The position numbers and the translations under genes were made by a program. The notes below the pieces were generated by a model. That model was given only the letters and a program-made list of their open reading frames with translations. It was not told the DNA's origin and did no database searches. 64,000 bases of DNA from Herbiconiux aconitum (GTDB taxonomy: Bacteria > Actinomycetota > Actinomycetes > Actinomycetales > Microbacteriaceae), in assembly GCF_024979235.1 (NCBI RefSeq), contig NZ_JANLCM010000001.1, positions 868,001 to 932,000 of the forward strand, written 5' to 3'. Shown here in pieces: positions 42,548-51,492 of this stretch. How positions within the stretch are numbered: position 1 is the stretch's first letter; each line of letters starts with the position of its first letter.

Positions 42548-45091
42548 ATGGGGCACACGATCAGCGATCAGCGACCTTTCTCCGACGATTTTCGCGCGGC
42601 GGAGTTCCAGGCCGCGCGTGCTGCTCTCCATTCGGGAACCGGAGTGCTCCTCGAAGGCCCGCCTGGCTCGGGCCGCACCACCTTCGTCACGGCCCTCATC
42701 ATGCAACTCGACGAAAGCACCCGAGCGCGGCTGTGGGTAGCAGATCGCCCACTCGCTTTCGACGACGAGGGCGCGCAGCGCTTCAGCAAAGCCGTCACGT
42801 CGGGCGAGATCCTGCCGGTGGTGACATCGGCCTATCATCGGCCGCTCCCGGAGGCGATCGTCCAGCTGTGGCAGGCCGGCTCGTTCGTGCGAATCGAGCT
42901 ACGGCCCATCCCTCCACAAGCACTTCTCGGCGTGGCTCAGACCATTCTCGGCGGCCGTCTCGATCCCGCCGCAGCAAGCACCTTCATCCCCGCTCGAAGG
43001 GGCTCCGATCTCGCCGCGCTCCGCCTCGCCCTGGTGGAGGCGCAATCCACCGGGGCACTCGCCAAACGCAACGGTGTTTGGGGGCTGGTCGCCCCGCCGC
43101 AGCCGAGTGAGATGGTGCGGCATCTGCTGCAGACTCATGCCGGGGCGGCCGAAGGCTCGATGCTCGCGGCGACGCTGCTTGACACCGTCGCGTTGACTCC
43201 GGAGCTGTCCTGGAAGTCCGCGATCGAGCTCGTAACAGAACTCCAGCTGGAAGGAGACGCGGTCGCGGAACTCGAGCGGTTCGAAGAGGCGGGTGTGTTC
43301 GAGATCCTCGAGGAGGCGAGCGGGCCCCGGTTGCGGTTCCGTGACGGTCTCGTCGAGCTCCTCCTGCAGCAGACCGTCGCCGCGCTGCGTCGGCGCCGGT
43401 TGACGTCGGCGGCTACAGCTGTTCTCGGTCGAGTGGCGCCGGCGGAGCTGAGTGCCGGCGAGCTCGTCGCTTACGCGCGGCACAGTCTCGCACTGGGCCT
43501 CACGATCGAGCCGGAAACCCTGACCAGGGCGGCGACGACGTCATTGCGCTACCCCGACGCGCTTCTCTCGCTTCGATTGGCCAGCGCGGCCGTCGAGCAG
43601 AACGGTGGCTTCGAGGCGGGCATGACCTTGGCTGCTATCGAAGCCCAGAACGGCCGAGCCGATGACGCACTGGACAGACTGCGCCGACTGGTCGCCGAAG
43701 CCGAGGGAGACGAGCAGTTCAGCGAAGCTCTGAGGGCCATGACGCAGCAGGTTCTTCACCGCGCATCCGATCCGGAGATCTTGACCGACCTGGAACTCAG
43801 CGCCGGCACTCTCCTCGGTGTGCCGAGCCCCCGGCTCGACGCCCTCAAAGGCTTCATGCTCTTCACCCTGGGAGATACCATCGGCGCCGCCCACCTGGTC
43901 GAACCCGCTCTCGCAGAGTTCACCGGCGAGACCCTGGGCCAGGCACAACTGGTGGTGGCTACCGCCGCATTCCTCACCGGCCGCCTCAGCGTGGCGAGCA
44001 GGTCACTCGATGCCGCGGAAGCGGCCTTGAGCACGACCGGGGCAGACACCTCCTCCGTCCACGTGCTCCGCGCCAACGTGAACGTCTTCCGCGGCCGTAT
44101 CTCGGAGTCGGTCGCCGTGGTCGAGCAGTTCCGTGATGCCGCCACGGCGTACGGCCGACCGGCAGCCCAGGCGCTCTGCAGGTGGGCGCTGGGCACATTG
44201 CTCATCTTCGCTGGGCGTGCGCCCGAAGCCGTCAACGAGCTCCAGCTGGCCGTCGAGATGATGGAGCATCTTGGCCTGTCGGGCGGCACCTGGCGCACGG
44301 CACGCAGCGATCTTGCTATAGCGCTCGCGTTCGCAGGCGACGCATCGGCCGCCGCCGACGTGCTGAAGGGCACCCCCGCCCCGCCACCCGGGCAGGGCTT
44401 CGGGAAACTCCTGCACGCGGAAGGGTGGGTCGCCGCCGCGGCCGGGCATCACGCCCAAGCAGCTGCCGCCTTCCTTCAATCAGCAGACACTTTCGGTGCC
44501 CAAGGCTTCTATTTGGCGAGCCTGCATGCACTTGGCGATGCCGCGCGGGTGCGATCGGCGGCGACCGCTTCGACTCGTATGGATGCTCTTGCCGACGTCG
44601 TGGAAGGCGAGTACGCCGGGCTGATCGTTCGCTACACCCGAGCCCTCGCCCACCTGGAAGCCCTGTCTCCCGGCGACCTGCCCGATACCCGACTCCTCGC
44701 CGACGAGCTCGACCAGATCGGCGAAGCCGCGGCCTCGATCGAAGTGCACATGATCGCCGCCGAAGCATTCGCGCACGCCTCACACCTTCATGCCGCCACC
44801 GAATCACCGCGCGAGGCGGCCGCATCAACACGCCGACTGGGCGAGCAGATGACGGCCTGCGGCGTCGAACATCTCCCGCTGACACTCGACGTCAAGGTAG
44901 ACCGTCTCTCCGAGCGTGAGAACGAGATCGCGACGTTGGCCGCGAATGGGCTCTCCAACCGAGATATCGCGGCCCGGCTCGTCTTGTCCGTAAGAACCGT
45001 GGAGACCCATCTGCAGCGCGTGTACGAAAAGCTCGGAATTCGCGGACGATCGGAACTCGCCCGGGTGTCAGCCGACCGCGTGGATCGCTGA
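42548..45091 (+). CDS. Large ATP-binding LuxR family regulator (LAL/MalT-like)
   Basis: An 847-residue regulator. The N-terminal P-loop GPPGSGRTT (residues 37-45) starts a STAND-type ATPase; a long Ala/Leu-rich helical middle looks like TPR-like repeats; the C-terminus is a LuxR HTH (LSERENEIATLAANGLSNRD...VETHLQRVYEKLG). The ATPase Walker B block (TRARLWVADRPLAF) is weak. GAGGGG precedes ATG 42548. It is divergent from the MFS gene, with a palindrome between them, so it probably activates that transporter on binding an inducer. Its 3' end overlaps the convergent small gene by 24 bp. Confidence 0.88.
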   Translation: MGHTISDQRPFSDDFRAAEFQAARAALHSGTGVLLEGPPGSGRTTFVTALIMQLDESTRARLWVADRPLAFDDEGAQRFSKAVTSGEILPVVTSAYHRPLPEAIVQLWQAGSFVRIELRPIPPQALLGVAQTILGGRLDPAAASTFIPARRGSDLAALRLALVEAQSTGALAKRNGVWGLVAPPQPSEMVRHLLQTHAGAAEGSMLAATLLDTVALTPELSWKSAIELVTELQLEGDAVAELERFEEAGVFEILEEASGPRLRFRDGLVELLLQQTVAALRRRRLTSAATAVLGRVAPAELSAGELVAYARHSLALGLTIEPETLTRAATTSLRYPDALLSLRLASAAVEQNGGFEAGMTLAAIEAQNGRADDALDRLRRLVAEAEGDEQFSEALRAMTQQVLHRASDPEILTDLELSAGTLLGVPSPRLDALKGFMLFTLGDTIGAAHLVEPALAEFTGETLGQAQLVVATAAFLTGRLSVASRSLDAAEAALSTTGADTSSVHVLRANVNVFRGRISESVAVVEQFRDAATAYGRPAAQALCRWALGTLLIFAGRAPEAVNELQLAVEMMEHLGLSGGTWRTARSDLAIALAFAGDASAAADVLKGTPAPPPGQGFGKLLHAEGWVAAAAGHHAQAAAAFLQSADTFGAQGFYLASLHALGDAARVRSAATASTRMDALADVVEGEYAGLIVRYTRALAHLEALSPGDLPDTRLLADELDQIGEAAASIEVHMIAAEAFAHASHLHAATESPREAAASTRRLGEQMTACGVEHLPLTLDVKVDRLSERENEIATLAANGLSNRDIAARLVLSVRTVETHLQRVYEKLGIRGRSELARVSADRVDR

Positions 45092-45373
45092 GGACCCGGA
45101 CGCTCCAGGTTCGACGATCGTGAATCGCACCGGCCTGCTGGGCGTTCGAATGCCCAGGGCGCGCAGCTGGCTCTTCGACCAGCCGCCTTCGATCGCTGAT
45201 CCGTACGCCTCGCGATGCAGGCGTTGCGCGTCGGTGAAGTCTTCTTCGGCGATCGCTTCGTTGTTGCCGGTGACCGTGAGACTGCAGAGCAGCTCGAGGT
45301 CAGGGATGGTCGATTCGCCGACCAGTTCCCGCGCGTGAGCGGCCACGTCCTCAGGGTTCAACTGTTTGCTCAT
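45068..45373 (-). CDS. Hypothetical protein (101 aa)
   Basis: A 101-residue soluble protein: MSKQLNPEDVAAHARELVGE, then SLTVTGNNEAIAEEDFTDAQ, then a basic region (GGWSKSQLRALGIRTPSRP). TACATT lies 6 nt before ATG 45373, supporting that start over a longer one. It overlaps the convergent LuxR regulator's last 24 bp. I do not recognise it. Confidence 0.6.
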   Translation of the reverse strand: MSKQLNPEDVAAHARELVGESTIPDLELLCSLTVTGNNEAIAEEDFTDAQRLHREAYGSAIEGGWSKSQLRALGIRTPSRPVRFTIVEPGASGSSAIHAVG

Positions 45374-45537
45374 GTCGCGAATGTATCGACGCCGGAGCGC
45401 GTCGGAGCACGTCGGGCGTACCGGTACGTAGCGCGGAAGAAGCAATTGCGTAGGAGGCGGGCACCTTCCGCTGTCGGGCCGGGCGCGTCGCCCTCGCGGT
45501 CAGCGGATGCGCGGGCGGGGTTTGAGAGACTTGTGCG

Positions 45538-46617
45538 GTGATCGAGACTCCCGCTGAATTCCCCCTGCACGACCGCGAGCTGCGCGGCTTCGCCTCCGAC
45601 AACTACGCCGGGGTGCACCCCGAGGTGCTGGAGGCGCTCGCTGCGGCCAATGGCGGTCACCAGATCGCCTACGGCGAGGACGTCTACACGGCCGAGCTGC
45701 AGAAGGTGGCGCGGAATCACTTCGGTGCGCAGGCGGAGGCGTTCCCGGTGTTCAACGGCACCGGGGCGAACGTCATCGGCCTGCAGTCGATGCTGCCGCG
45801 CTGGGGCGCTGTGGTGTGCTCGACGACGGCCCACATCCATACCGACGAGAACGCCGCGCCGGAACGGGTCGCCGGTCTCAAGCTCCTCACCGTGCCGACA
45901 CCCGACGGCAAGCTCACCCCCGATCTCATCGACCTCGAGGCCTGGGGCTGGGGCGACGAGCACCGCGCGCAGCCGCTCGCCGTGTCGATCACGCAGACCA
46001 CCGAGCTCGGCACGGCGTACACCGCCGACGAGATCGCAGCGATCGCCGATCACGTGCACGCGCGAGGAATGACCCTCCACCTCGACGGCTCACGCATCTC
46101 GAACGCGGCGGCTTCGCTCGGGCTGCCCCTTCGGGCATTCACGACGGATGCCGGGGTCGACGTGGTCTCGCTCGGCGGCACGAAGAACGGGTTGCTCTAC
46201 GGCGAGGCGGTGGTGGTGCTGAATCCTGCTGCCGCCACCGGAATCACCTTCTTGCGCAAGCTCGACATGCAGCTGGCGTCGAAGATGCGGTTCGTGTCGG
46301 CGCAGCTGATCGCGCTCTACGGAGGCGACCTGTGGTTGCGCTCGGCGTCGCACGCCAACGCGATGGCGCAGCGGTTGCGTTCCGCGGTGGCGGATCTCGA
46401 GGGTGTGCAGCTCACGCAGCAGACCCAGTCGAACGCGGTGTTCGCGATCGTGCCGCCCGGGGTGGCCGACCGCTTACGTGAGTCGTTCCGGTTCTACGAC
46501 TGGAACCCGGCCACGGGCGAGGTGCGGTGGATGTGCGCCTTCGACACGACGGAGGCCGACATCGATGCGTTCGCCGCAGCCCTGCGGGCGGAGCTGTCCG
46601 TGGTCTCGGCCGGCTGA
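45538..46617 (+). CDS. ltaE: Threonine aldolase (low-specificity L-type)
   Basis: A 359-residue PLP enzyme of the beta-eliminating lyase fold that cleaves threonine/allo-threonine to glycine and acetaldehyde. Blocks: FASDNYAGVHPEVLEAL at the start, EAFPVFNGTGANVIGL, MTLHLDGSRISNAAA, and SLGGTKNGLLYGEAVV with the PLP-binding Lys. The start is GTG 45538. It stands alone, so the pathway context is not given by neighbours. Confidence 0.93.
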   Translation: MIETPAEFPLHDRELRGFASDNYAGVHPEVLEALAAANGGHQIAYGEDVYTAELQKVARNHFGAQAEAFPVFNGTGANVIGLQSMLPRWGAVVCSTTAHIHTDENAAPERVAGLKLLTVPTPDGKLTPDLIDLEAWGWGDEHRAQPLAVSITQTTELGTAYTADEIAAIADHVHARGMTLHLDGSRISNAAASLGLPLRAFTTDAGVDVVSLGGTKNGLLYGEAVVVLNPAAATGITFLRKLDMQLASKMRFVSAQLIALYGGDLWLRSASHANAMAQRLRSAVADLEGVQLTQQTQSNAVFAIVPPGVADRLRESFRFYDWNPATGEVRWMCAFDTTEADIDAFAAALRAELSVVSAG

Positions 46618-46637
46618 GCCGCCCGGCGGCCCGCCAC

Positions 46638-46883
46638 TCAGCGCCTCGGTCTGCTGGCCCGATTCAGCGCGGTGATGCGTCGGGAGGTCACGATGGCGAA
46701 GATCCCCGCCCCCACGAACACCGCGAGGCTGATGGCGAGCGTCACGTCGAGCACGATCCCGGTCGCCTCCGAGTGGGCCGGATAGAGGAAGACCAGCGAG
46801 GCGAGGGCACCGAGAGCCCCGAACACCACCACGATCAGCGTGCCGAGAAATCGTCGGGAGAGTCGGGTGTGCTCGTTGTTCAC
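46638..46883 (-). CDS. Small two-helix membrane protein (81 aa)
   Basis: An 81-residue protein with two membrane helices (FLGTLIVVVFGALGALASLV and VTLAISLAVFVGAGIFAIVT) and short basic ends. TACAAT lies 7 nt before GTG 46883, so it is probably leaderless. Tail-to-tail with ltaE and followed upstream by another small membrane gene. Not recognised. Confidence 0.7.
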   Translation of the reverse strand: MNNEHTRLSRRFLGTLIVVVFGALGALASLVFLYPAHSEATGIVLDVTLAISLAVFVGAGIFAIVTSRRITALNRASRPRR

Positions 46884-46922
46884 GCAGCCGATTGTAGTTG
46901 CCGCAGATCAATGAGCCGCCCG

Positions 46923-47549
46923 CTACTGCGGATCGCCCGGAGTGCAGCCCGGCGGCTCGGAGTTGCCGCTGATGGTGAAGTCGCCGCAGGTGAGGAACTT
47001 CGACTGATTCGCGCCCAAGAAGAACGAGGCGACCGCGATCAGCAGCACCGCACCGATCACGGCCAGACGGCGGCGCCACGAGATGTCTTCGGCGAACTCG
47101 GGCCAGATGATGCGCGCCAGCACCCAGATCGTTGCCGGAACCGCGAGGATCGCCACCAACGCTCCGAGCACGGCGACGAGTGCCACAACCAGGTCGTCGG
47201 GGTCGGCGTCGGCCGTGAGGAACGAGAGCGCCAGCCAGAGACTCGGGATGAGCAGGGCGATCGCGCGCCCCACCCGCGGCTTTCCGCGGGGCTGGATGAG
47301 CACCACGATCAACGCGCCGACCGACGCGGCCCACACCGTGAGCATCTGATCGAAGAAGAAGTCACCCCACGCGCCGAGCGTGAAGGCCGGCCACCAGATC
47401 GCGATGCTCATGCCCACGACGATGACGCCCGTCGCCCGGGAGCCGGCGTCGGTGCGGCGTGCCGCGCGTCTGGCTTCGCCGGCTGCCGCTCCGGATGCCG
47501 CTGCTGCAGCACGCGATTCGTCGGGAGTCGCCGGATCAGAAGCTGACAC
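46923..47549 (-). CDS. Multi-pass membrane protein
   Basis: A 208-residue protein with a ~40-residue polar, Ala/Arg-rich N-terminus, then about four helices (WWPAFTLGAWGDFF, WAASVGALIVVLI, IALLIPSLWLALSF, LVALVAVLGALVAILAVPAT, RRLAVIGAVLLIAVASFFLG) and a short Cys-containing tail (CGDFTISGNSEPPGCTPGD). I start it at GTG 47549; an unbroken antisense frame extends far beyond that across the copper ATPase but is not coding. Divergent from the copper ATPase. Not recognised. Confidence 0.65.
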   Translation of the reverse strand: MSASDPATPDESRAAAAASGAAAGEARRAARRTDAGSRATGVIVVGMSIAIWWPAFTLGAWGDFFFDQMLTVWAASVGALIVVLIQPRGKPRVGRAIALLIPSLWLALSFLTADADPDDLVVALVAVLGALVAILAVPATIWVLARIIWPEFAEDISWRRRLAVIGAVLLIAVASFFLGANQSKFLTCGDFTISGNSEPPGCTPGDPQ

Positions 47550-47646
47550 GCGCTCACGGTACCATCGGGCCCGGTTCGAGCCCGGGAGCCATCTCCACCG
47601 AGATCGAACCGGATTCCCTCTCGCTCGGAGCGAACTCGGGTTGCTT

Positions 47647-47665
47647 AATACCCCTAGGGGGTATA
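47647..47665 (+). promoter_or_regulatory. CsoR-type operator overlapping copper promoter
   Basis: ATACCCC-TA-GGGGGTAT at 47648-47664 matches the pseudopalindromic TACCCC/GGGGTA form of CsoR operators. It overlaps the TATAAC -10 box (47662-47667) of the copper ATPase, 8 nt from the start codon, so bound CsoR would block transcription until Cu(I) releases it. Confidence 0.85.
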
Positions 47666-47675
47666 ACTTGGCGCC

Positions 47676-49946
47676 ATGAGCACCAGGGATGAGCAGCCGC
47701 ACGCCACCACGACCGATGCCGGGCACGACCACGACGCGCACGCGGGGCACGCCGGTCACGCCGGCCACGACGCACACGCCGGCCACGACGCACACGCCGA
47801 TCACGACGCCCACGCGGGCCACGGCGCCCACGCCGGCCACGACGCCCACGCCGGCCACGACGCACACGCCGGCCACGGCGGGCACGCGGGTCACGACCAC
47901 TCCGGCCACAGCGGCCACGGCGACCACGTCGGCCAGTTCCGCCGGCTCTTCTGGGTGATGCTCGTCGTCGCCCTGCCGACGGTGTTCTTCAGCTCGACGT
48001 TCTCGATGATCCTCGGCTACCAGATCCCCGAAGAGGGCTGGACCACCTGGATCTCCCCCGTGCTCGGCACCGTGCTCTTCGTGCTCGGCGGCCGCCCCTT
48101 CCTTTCCGGCGGCGTCGCCGAGCTCCGCGCCCGCAAGCCCGGCATGATGCTGCTCATCGCTCTGGCCATCACGGTCGGTTTCCTCGCCTCCTGGGGCGCG
48201 ACGCTCGGCCTCCTCGACGAGCAGCTCGAGTTCTGGTGGGAGCTCGCCCTCCTCATCGTGATCATGCTGCTGGGCCACTGGATCGAGATGCGCTCCCTCG
48301 CCCAAACCACCTCGGCCCTCGACTCGCTCGCCGCCCTGCTCCCCGACGAGGCCGAACGCCTCGACGCCGACGGCACCGTCAGCAAGGTCGCGCCCGCCGA
48401 CCTCACGATCGGCGACCTCGTCATCGTGCGCCCCGGCGGCCTCGTTCCCGCCGACGGCGACGTGATCGAGGGCACCGCGGATGTCGACGAGTCGATGATC
48501 ACGGGCGAGTCGCGCCCCGTCTCCCGCGGCCCCGGTGACCACGTCGTGGCCGGCACCGTCGCCACCGACACCGCCCTGCGCATCCGTATCTCCGCCGTCG
48601 GCGACGACACCGCGCTTGCCGGCATCCAGCGTCTGGTGGCCGAAGCGCAGAACTCGAGCTCGCGCGCCCAGCGCATCGCCGACACCGCGGCCGGCTGGCT
48701 GTTCTGGTTCGCGCTCGGCGCCGCCGTCATCACCGCCATCGTCTGGACCCTCGTCGGCAGCCCCGACGACGCCGTCATCCGCACCATCACGGTTCTCGTC
48801 ATCGCCTGCCCGCACGCACTCGGCCTCGCCATCCCGCTCGTCGTCTCCATCGCCACCGAGCGCGCCGCGAAGGCGGGCATCCTCGTGAAAGACCGGCTCG
48901 CCCTCGAGACCATGCGCACCGTCGACACCGTGCTCTTCGACAAGACCGGAACCCTCACGAAGGGCGAGCCGGCGGTCACGACGATCGTCGCGGCACCGGG
49001 TCACGACGAGGCCGAGGTGCTGGCACTGGCCGCATCCGCCGAGGCCGACAGCGAGCATCCGCTGGCCCGGGCGATCGTGCAGGCGGCACGGATGCGCGAA
49101 CTCGTCGTGCCCGTCGCCACCGGTTTCCAGGCCTCCACGGCGGTCGGTGTCTCGGCTGTCGTCGATGGTGTGACGATCCACGTCGGCGGACCGGCCCTGC
49201 TGGAGCAGCACGGTGCTGCCGAGATCGCGTTCGAAACCGCAAACGTGAACGCCTCCGGCGCCCAGAGCGCCTCGGATGGCCGCACGTTTGCGAGTTCGAA
49301 CGGCGCACACGAGGGCCAGACCGTGCTGCACGTGCTGCGCGATCACGAGGTCATCGGACTCATCGCCCTGGCCGACGAGATCCGCCCCGAGTCCCGCGAG
49401 GCCGTCGCGGGCCTGCGAGCACGCGGCATCGAGGTCGTCATGATCACGGGCGACGCCGAACCGGTGGCCCGCGCGGTCGCCGCCGAACTCGGCATCACTC
49501 GCATCTTCGCGGGCGTCAAGCCCGGCGACAAGTCCGCCAAGGTCGCCGAACTGCAGGCCGAGGGCCGCAAGGTCGCGATGGTGGGCGACGGCGTGAACGA
49601 CGCCCCCGCGCTCGCGCGGGCCGACGTCGGCATCGCCATCGGAGCGGGAACGGATGTCGCCATCGCCTCGGCCGGGGTCATCCTCGCCAGCGACGACCCG
49701 CGCTCCGTGCTCTCGGTCATCACCCTCTCGAAGGCCAGCTACCGCAAGATGACGCAGAACCTGTGGTGGGCGGCCGGCTACAACCTCATTTCGGTGCCGC
49801 TCGCCGCGGGCGTGCTCGCGCCGATCGGATTCGTGCTGCCGATGGCAGTGGGAGCCGTCCTGATGTCGCTGTCCACGATCATCGTGGCCGCGAACGCACA
49901 ATTGCTGCGCCGGCTCGATCTGCGACCGGCGAGAATCGGAGCATGA
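47676..49946 (+). CDS. copB: Copper-exporting P-type ATPase (CPH/P1B-3 type)
   Basis: A 756-residue heavy-metal ATPase. Instead of Cys-containing HMA domains, the first ~85 residues are a His/Asp/Gly/Ala repeat (HAGHDAHAGH), encoded by tandem repeats at about 47735-47930. Eight helices follow, with the ion-site motif CPH at 378-380 (ACPHALGLAI), phosphorylated Asp422 in DKTGTLT, SEHPLARA, and GDGVNDAPAL. CPH plus a His-rich N-terminus marks CopB-type pumps, described for copper and silver. It overlaps the csoR start by 4 bp, so repressor and pump are one unit. Confidence 0.93.
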   Translation: MSTRDEQPHATTTDAGHDHDAHAGHAGHAGHDAHAGHDAHADHDAHAGHGAHAGHDAHAGHDAHAGHGGHAGHDHSGHSGHGDHVGQFRRLFWVMLVVALPTVFFSSTFSMILGYQIPEEGWTTWISPVLGTVLFVLGGRPFLSGGVAELRARKPGMMLLIALAITVGFLASWGATLGLLDEQLEFWWELALLIVIMLLGHWIEMRSLAQTTSALDSLAALLPDEAERLDADGTVSKVAPADLTIGDLVIVRPGGLVPADGDVIEGTADVDESMITGESRPVSRGPGDHVVAGTVATDTALRIRISAVGDDTALAGIQRLVAEAQNSSSRAQRIADTAAGWLFWFALGAAVITAIVWTLVGSPDDAVIRTITVLVIACPHALGLAIPLVVSIATERAAKAGILVKDRLALETMRTVDTVLFDKTGTLTKGEPAVTTIVAAPGHDEAEVLALAASAEADSEHPLARAIVQAARMRELVVPVATGFQASTAVGVSAVVDGVTIHVGGPALLEQHGAAEIAFETANVNASGAQSASDGRTFASSNGAHEGQTVLHVLRDHEVIGLIALADEIRPESREAVAGLRARGIEVVMITGDAEPVARAVAAELGITRIFAGVKPGDKSAKVAELQAEGRKVAMVGDGVNDAPALARADVGIAIGAGTDVAIASAGVILASDDPRSVLSVITLSKASYRKMTQNLWWAAGYNLISVPLAAGVLAPIGFVLPMAVGAVLMSLSTIIVAANAQLLRRLDLRPARIGA

Positions 49947-50284
49947 CGATGGAAACGGATGCACCCCCCGGCGACCACGCGCCCGCCGAGCACGAGCACG
50001 CCTCGCACGGCTACATCACGAACAAGGACGACTACCTCAAACGTTTGCGCCGCATCGAAGGCCAGGCGCGGGGCCTGCAGAACATGGTGGCCGACGAGAA
50101 GTACTGCATCGACATCCTGACGCAGGTCTCGGCGATGACGAGCGCCCTCGAATCCGTGGCGCTCGGACTGCTGAACGACCACCTCAACCACTGCGTCGTC
50201 GAGGCAGTGGCCGAGGGCGGCGATGTCGCGCAGGCGAAGCTCAAAGAGGCGTCGGATGCGATCGCGCGGCTGGTGCGGTCGTAG
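49943..50284 (+). CDS. csoR: CsoR-type copper-sensing repressor
   Basis: A 113-residue DUF156 repressor. The four-helix core begins KDDYLKRLRRIEGQARGLQN, and the Cu(I) ligand set is complete: Cys55 (YCIDIL), His80 (NDHLNHC) and Cys84, with the spacing of CsoR (25 then 4). A ~25-residue His-containing N-terminal tail precedes the core. ATG 49943 overlaps the ATPase stop (ATGA). It would bind the 47648-47664 operator and fall off on Cu(I) binding, so the pump is self-regulated. Confidence 0.92.
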   Translation: MTMETDAPPGDHAPAEHEHASHGYITNKDDYLKRLRRIEGQARGLQNMVADEKYCIDILTQVSAMTSALESVALGLLNDHLNHCVVEAVAEGGDVAQAKLKEASDAIARLVRS

Positions 50285-50342
50285 GGCTGTCTTGGGCGTC
50301 AGGTCGTCGTAGAATTCGTGACACCTGAACGAAGGAGATGCA

Positions 50343-50579
50343 ATGGAGCATCGAATCGAACTCCGCCACTGGCTCTTCGGCCTCGGCATCGTGGCCATCG
50401 TGCTCGGGGCCGTGGCGTCGGTGTTCGCCGCCGACCCGGCCCACGAGGGATTCGCGACCGCGGGCGTTCTCTCGGTCGCGGGCGGACTCTGCGCCGGTTT
50501 CGGGGCGCTGTGCCTGCTGGCCGGAACGGTCGCCTGGGCCGTCGCGATCGAGGTCGAGGAGCCGGCGCCGAAGGTCTGA
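50343..50579 (+). CDS. Small two-helix membrane protein (78 aa)
   Basis: A 78-residue protein with two helices (HWLFGLGIVAIVLGAVASVF and AGGLCAGFGALCLLAGTVAW) and an acidic tail. GAAGGAG sits 5-6 nt before ATG 50343, a strong ribosome site. 58 bp after csoR; it could be copper-linked by read-through, but nothing in the sequence shows it. Not recognised. Confidence 0.72.
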   Translation: MEHRIELRHWLFGLGIVAIVLGAVASVFAADPAHEGFATAGVLSVAGGLCAGFGALCLLAGTVAWAVAIEVEEPAPKV

Positions 50580-50621
50580 GCCGCGGGGCTGACCTCCTCC
50601 TCAGCCTCTGTGCGGAAGGGG

Positions 50622-51362
50622 TCAGCGGAGCGCTCGGTACTGCGCCCGCTCCTCCGGGGTGAGGTGCTCGCAGGCGTAGCTGAGCATGGTGCGCGGCATG
50701 CGTGCGGCGTACTCGTCGAGAAAGCCGGTGAGCAGCAACCGATCGACGCGTTTGCCGACCTCGCGGAGCATCCAGCCCACCGCCTTGTGCATCAGGTCGT
50801 GCCGATCGTCGAGCAGGAGGGGTGCGATCTGGAGCGTGGTCGAGGCGTCGCCGCCCCGGATGAACGCGAAGGTCGCGAGCACTCCCACCCGTCGTTCCCA
50901 GAGCACGTCGCTGCGCACGAACTCGAAGAGCAGGTCGCGTGGTTTGTCGAGCAGCCACTGGCCGAGGATCTGGTCGGCCGAGGAGTCGACGAGATCCCAG
51001 TTGTTGACCCGCCCGCGTCGCACGGCCGCGAGATACTGCTCGACGGCGGCGGCTTCGATCGACGGATCGGCCGTGCGGGATGCGCGGGCCCGGTCGAAGC
51101 GGGCGCGCAGCAGAAAGAGCGCGGCCAGCCGGTGCTCGTGCACGGGGCTGTCGAGCAGGATGTCGATGGCCGCCGGATCGATGCCCGGGAAGGCCTTCGC
51201 CACCTTTCGGGTCGCGGGCACGCGCACTCCGATGAACACGTCGCCCTCGCCGTACTGCCCCGGCCCGGTCTTGAAGAACCCGCCCAGGAACTCGGCATCC
51301 CCCGCGTCGGCGACCGCCGCGAGCGCTTCGACCACGGCTCCCGCTTGCTGCTCCGCATCCAC
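50622..51362 (-). CDS. DNA alkylation repair protein (AlkD-like)
   Basis: A 246-residue all-helical protein of the DNA alkylation repair/AlkD fold. Blocks typical of the family are FIGVRVPATRKVAKAFPGID near residue 45, VNNWDLVDSSADQILGQWLL and DDRHDLMHKAVGWMLREVGK, which are HEAT-like repeats with the conserved Asp/Trp positions. It would excise or recognise cationic alkylated bases. GTG 51362 is 6 nt after TAGCGT (leaderless). Confidence 0.9.
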   Translation of the reverse strand: MDAEQQAGAVVEALAAVADAGDAEFLGGFFKTGPGQYGEGDVFIGVRVPATRKVAKAFPGIDPAAIDILLDSPVHEHRLAALFLLRARFDRARASRTADPSIEAAAVEQYLAAVRRGRVNNWDLVDSSADQILGQWLLDKPRDLLFEFVRSDVLWERRVGVLATFAFIRGGDASTTLQIAPLLLDDRHDLMHKAVGWMLREVGKRVDRLLLTGFLDEYAARMPRTMLSYACEHLTPEERAQYRALR

Positions 51363-51492
51363 ACGCCAACGCTACTCCGCACCGAATCGCCAGAATCCGA
51401 CGGAATGGTCGCTGGGGTAGCGGCGTGTTTTGGCGATTCGGGCGCGCGCGAACGCTCAGGGGCGGCTCAGGCGGCATCCGTAGCGTGGGGGC

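Noticed and set aside
47519..47597. Complete tRNA ending at 47597
   Set aside because: Only the T-arm and CCA-like end fit; no 5' acceptor strand, D-arm or anticodon arm could be paired.
47735..47930. CRISPR-like repeat array
   Set aside because: Short in-frame repeats coding for the His-rich N-terminus of the copper ATPase, without spacers.
46923..49964. Continuous ~1000-residue frame antisense to the copper ATPase
   Set aside because: It mirrors the ATPase codons in a high-GC gene, is Asp/Gly/Arg-rich low complexity, and only its last 208 residues (46923-47549) form a believable gene.
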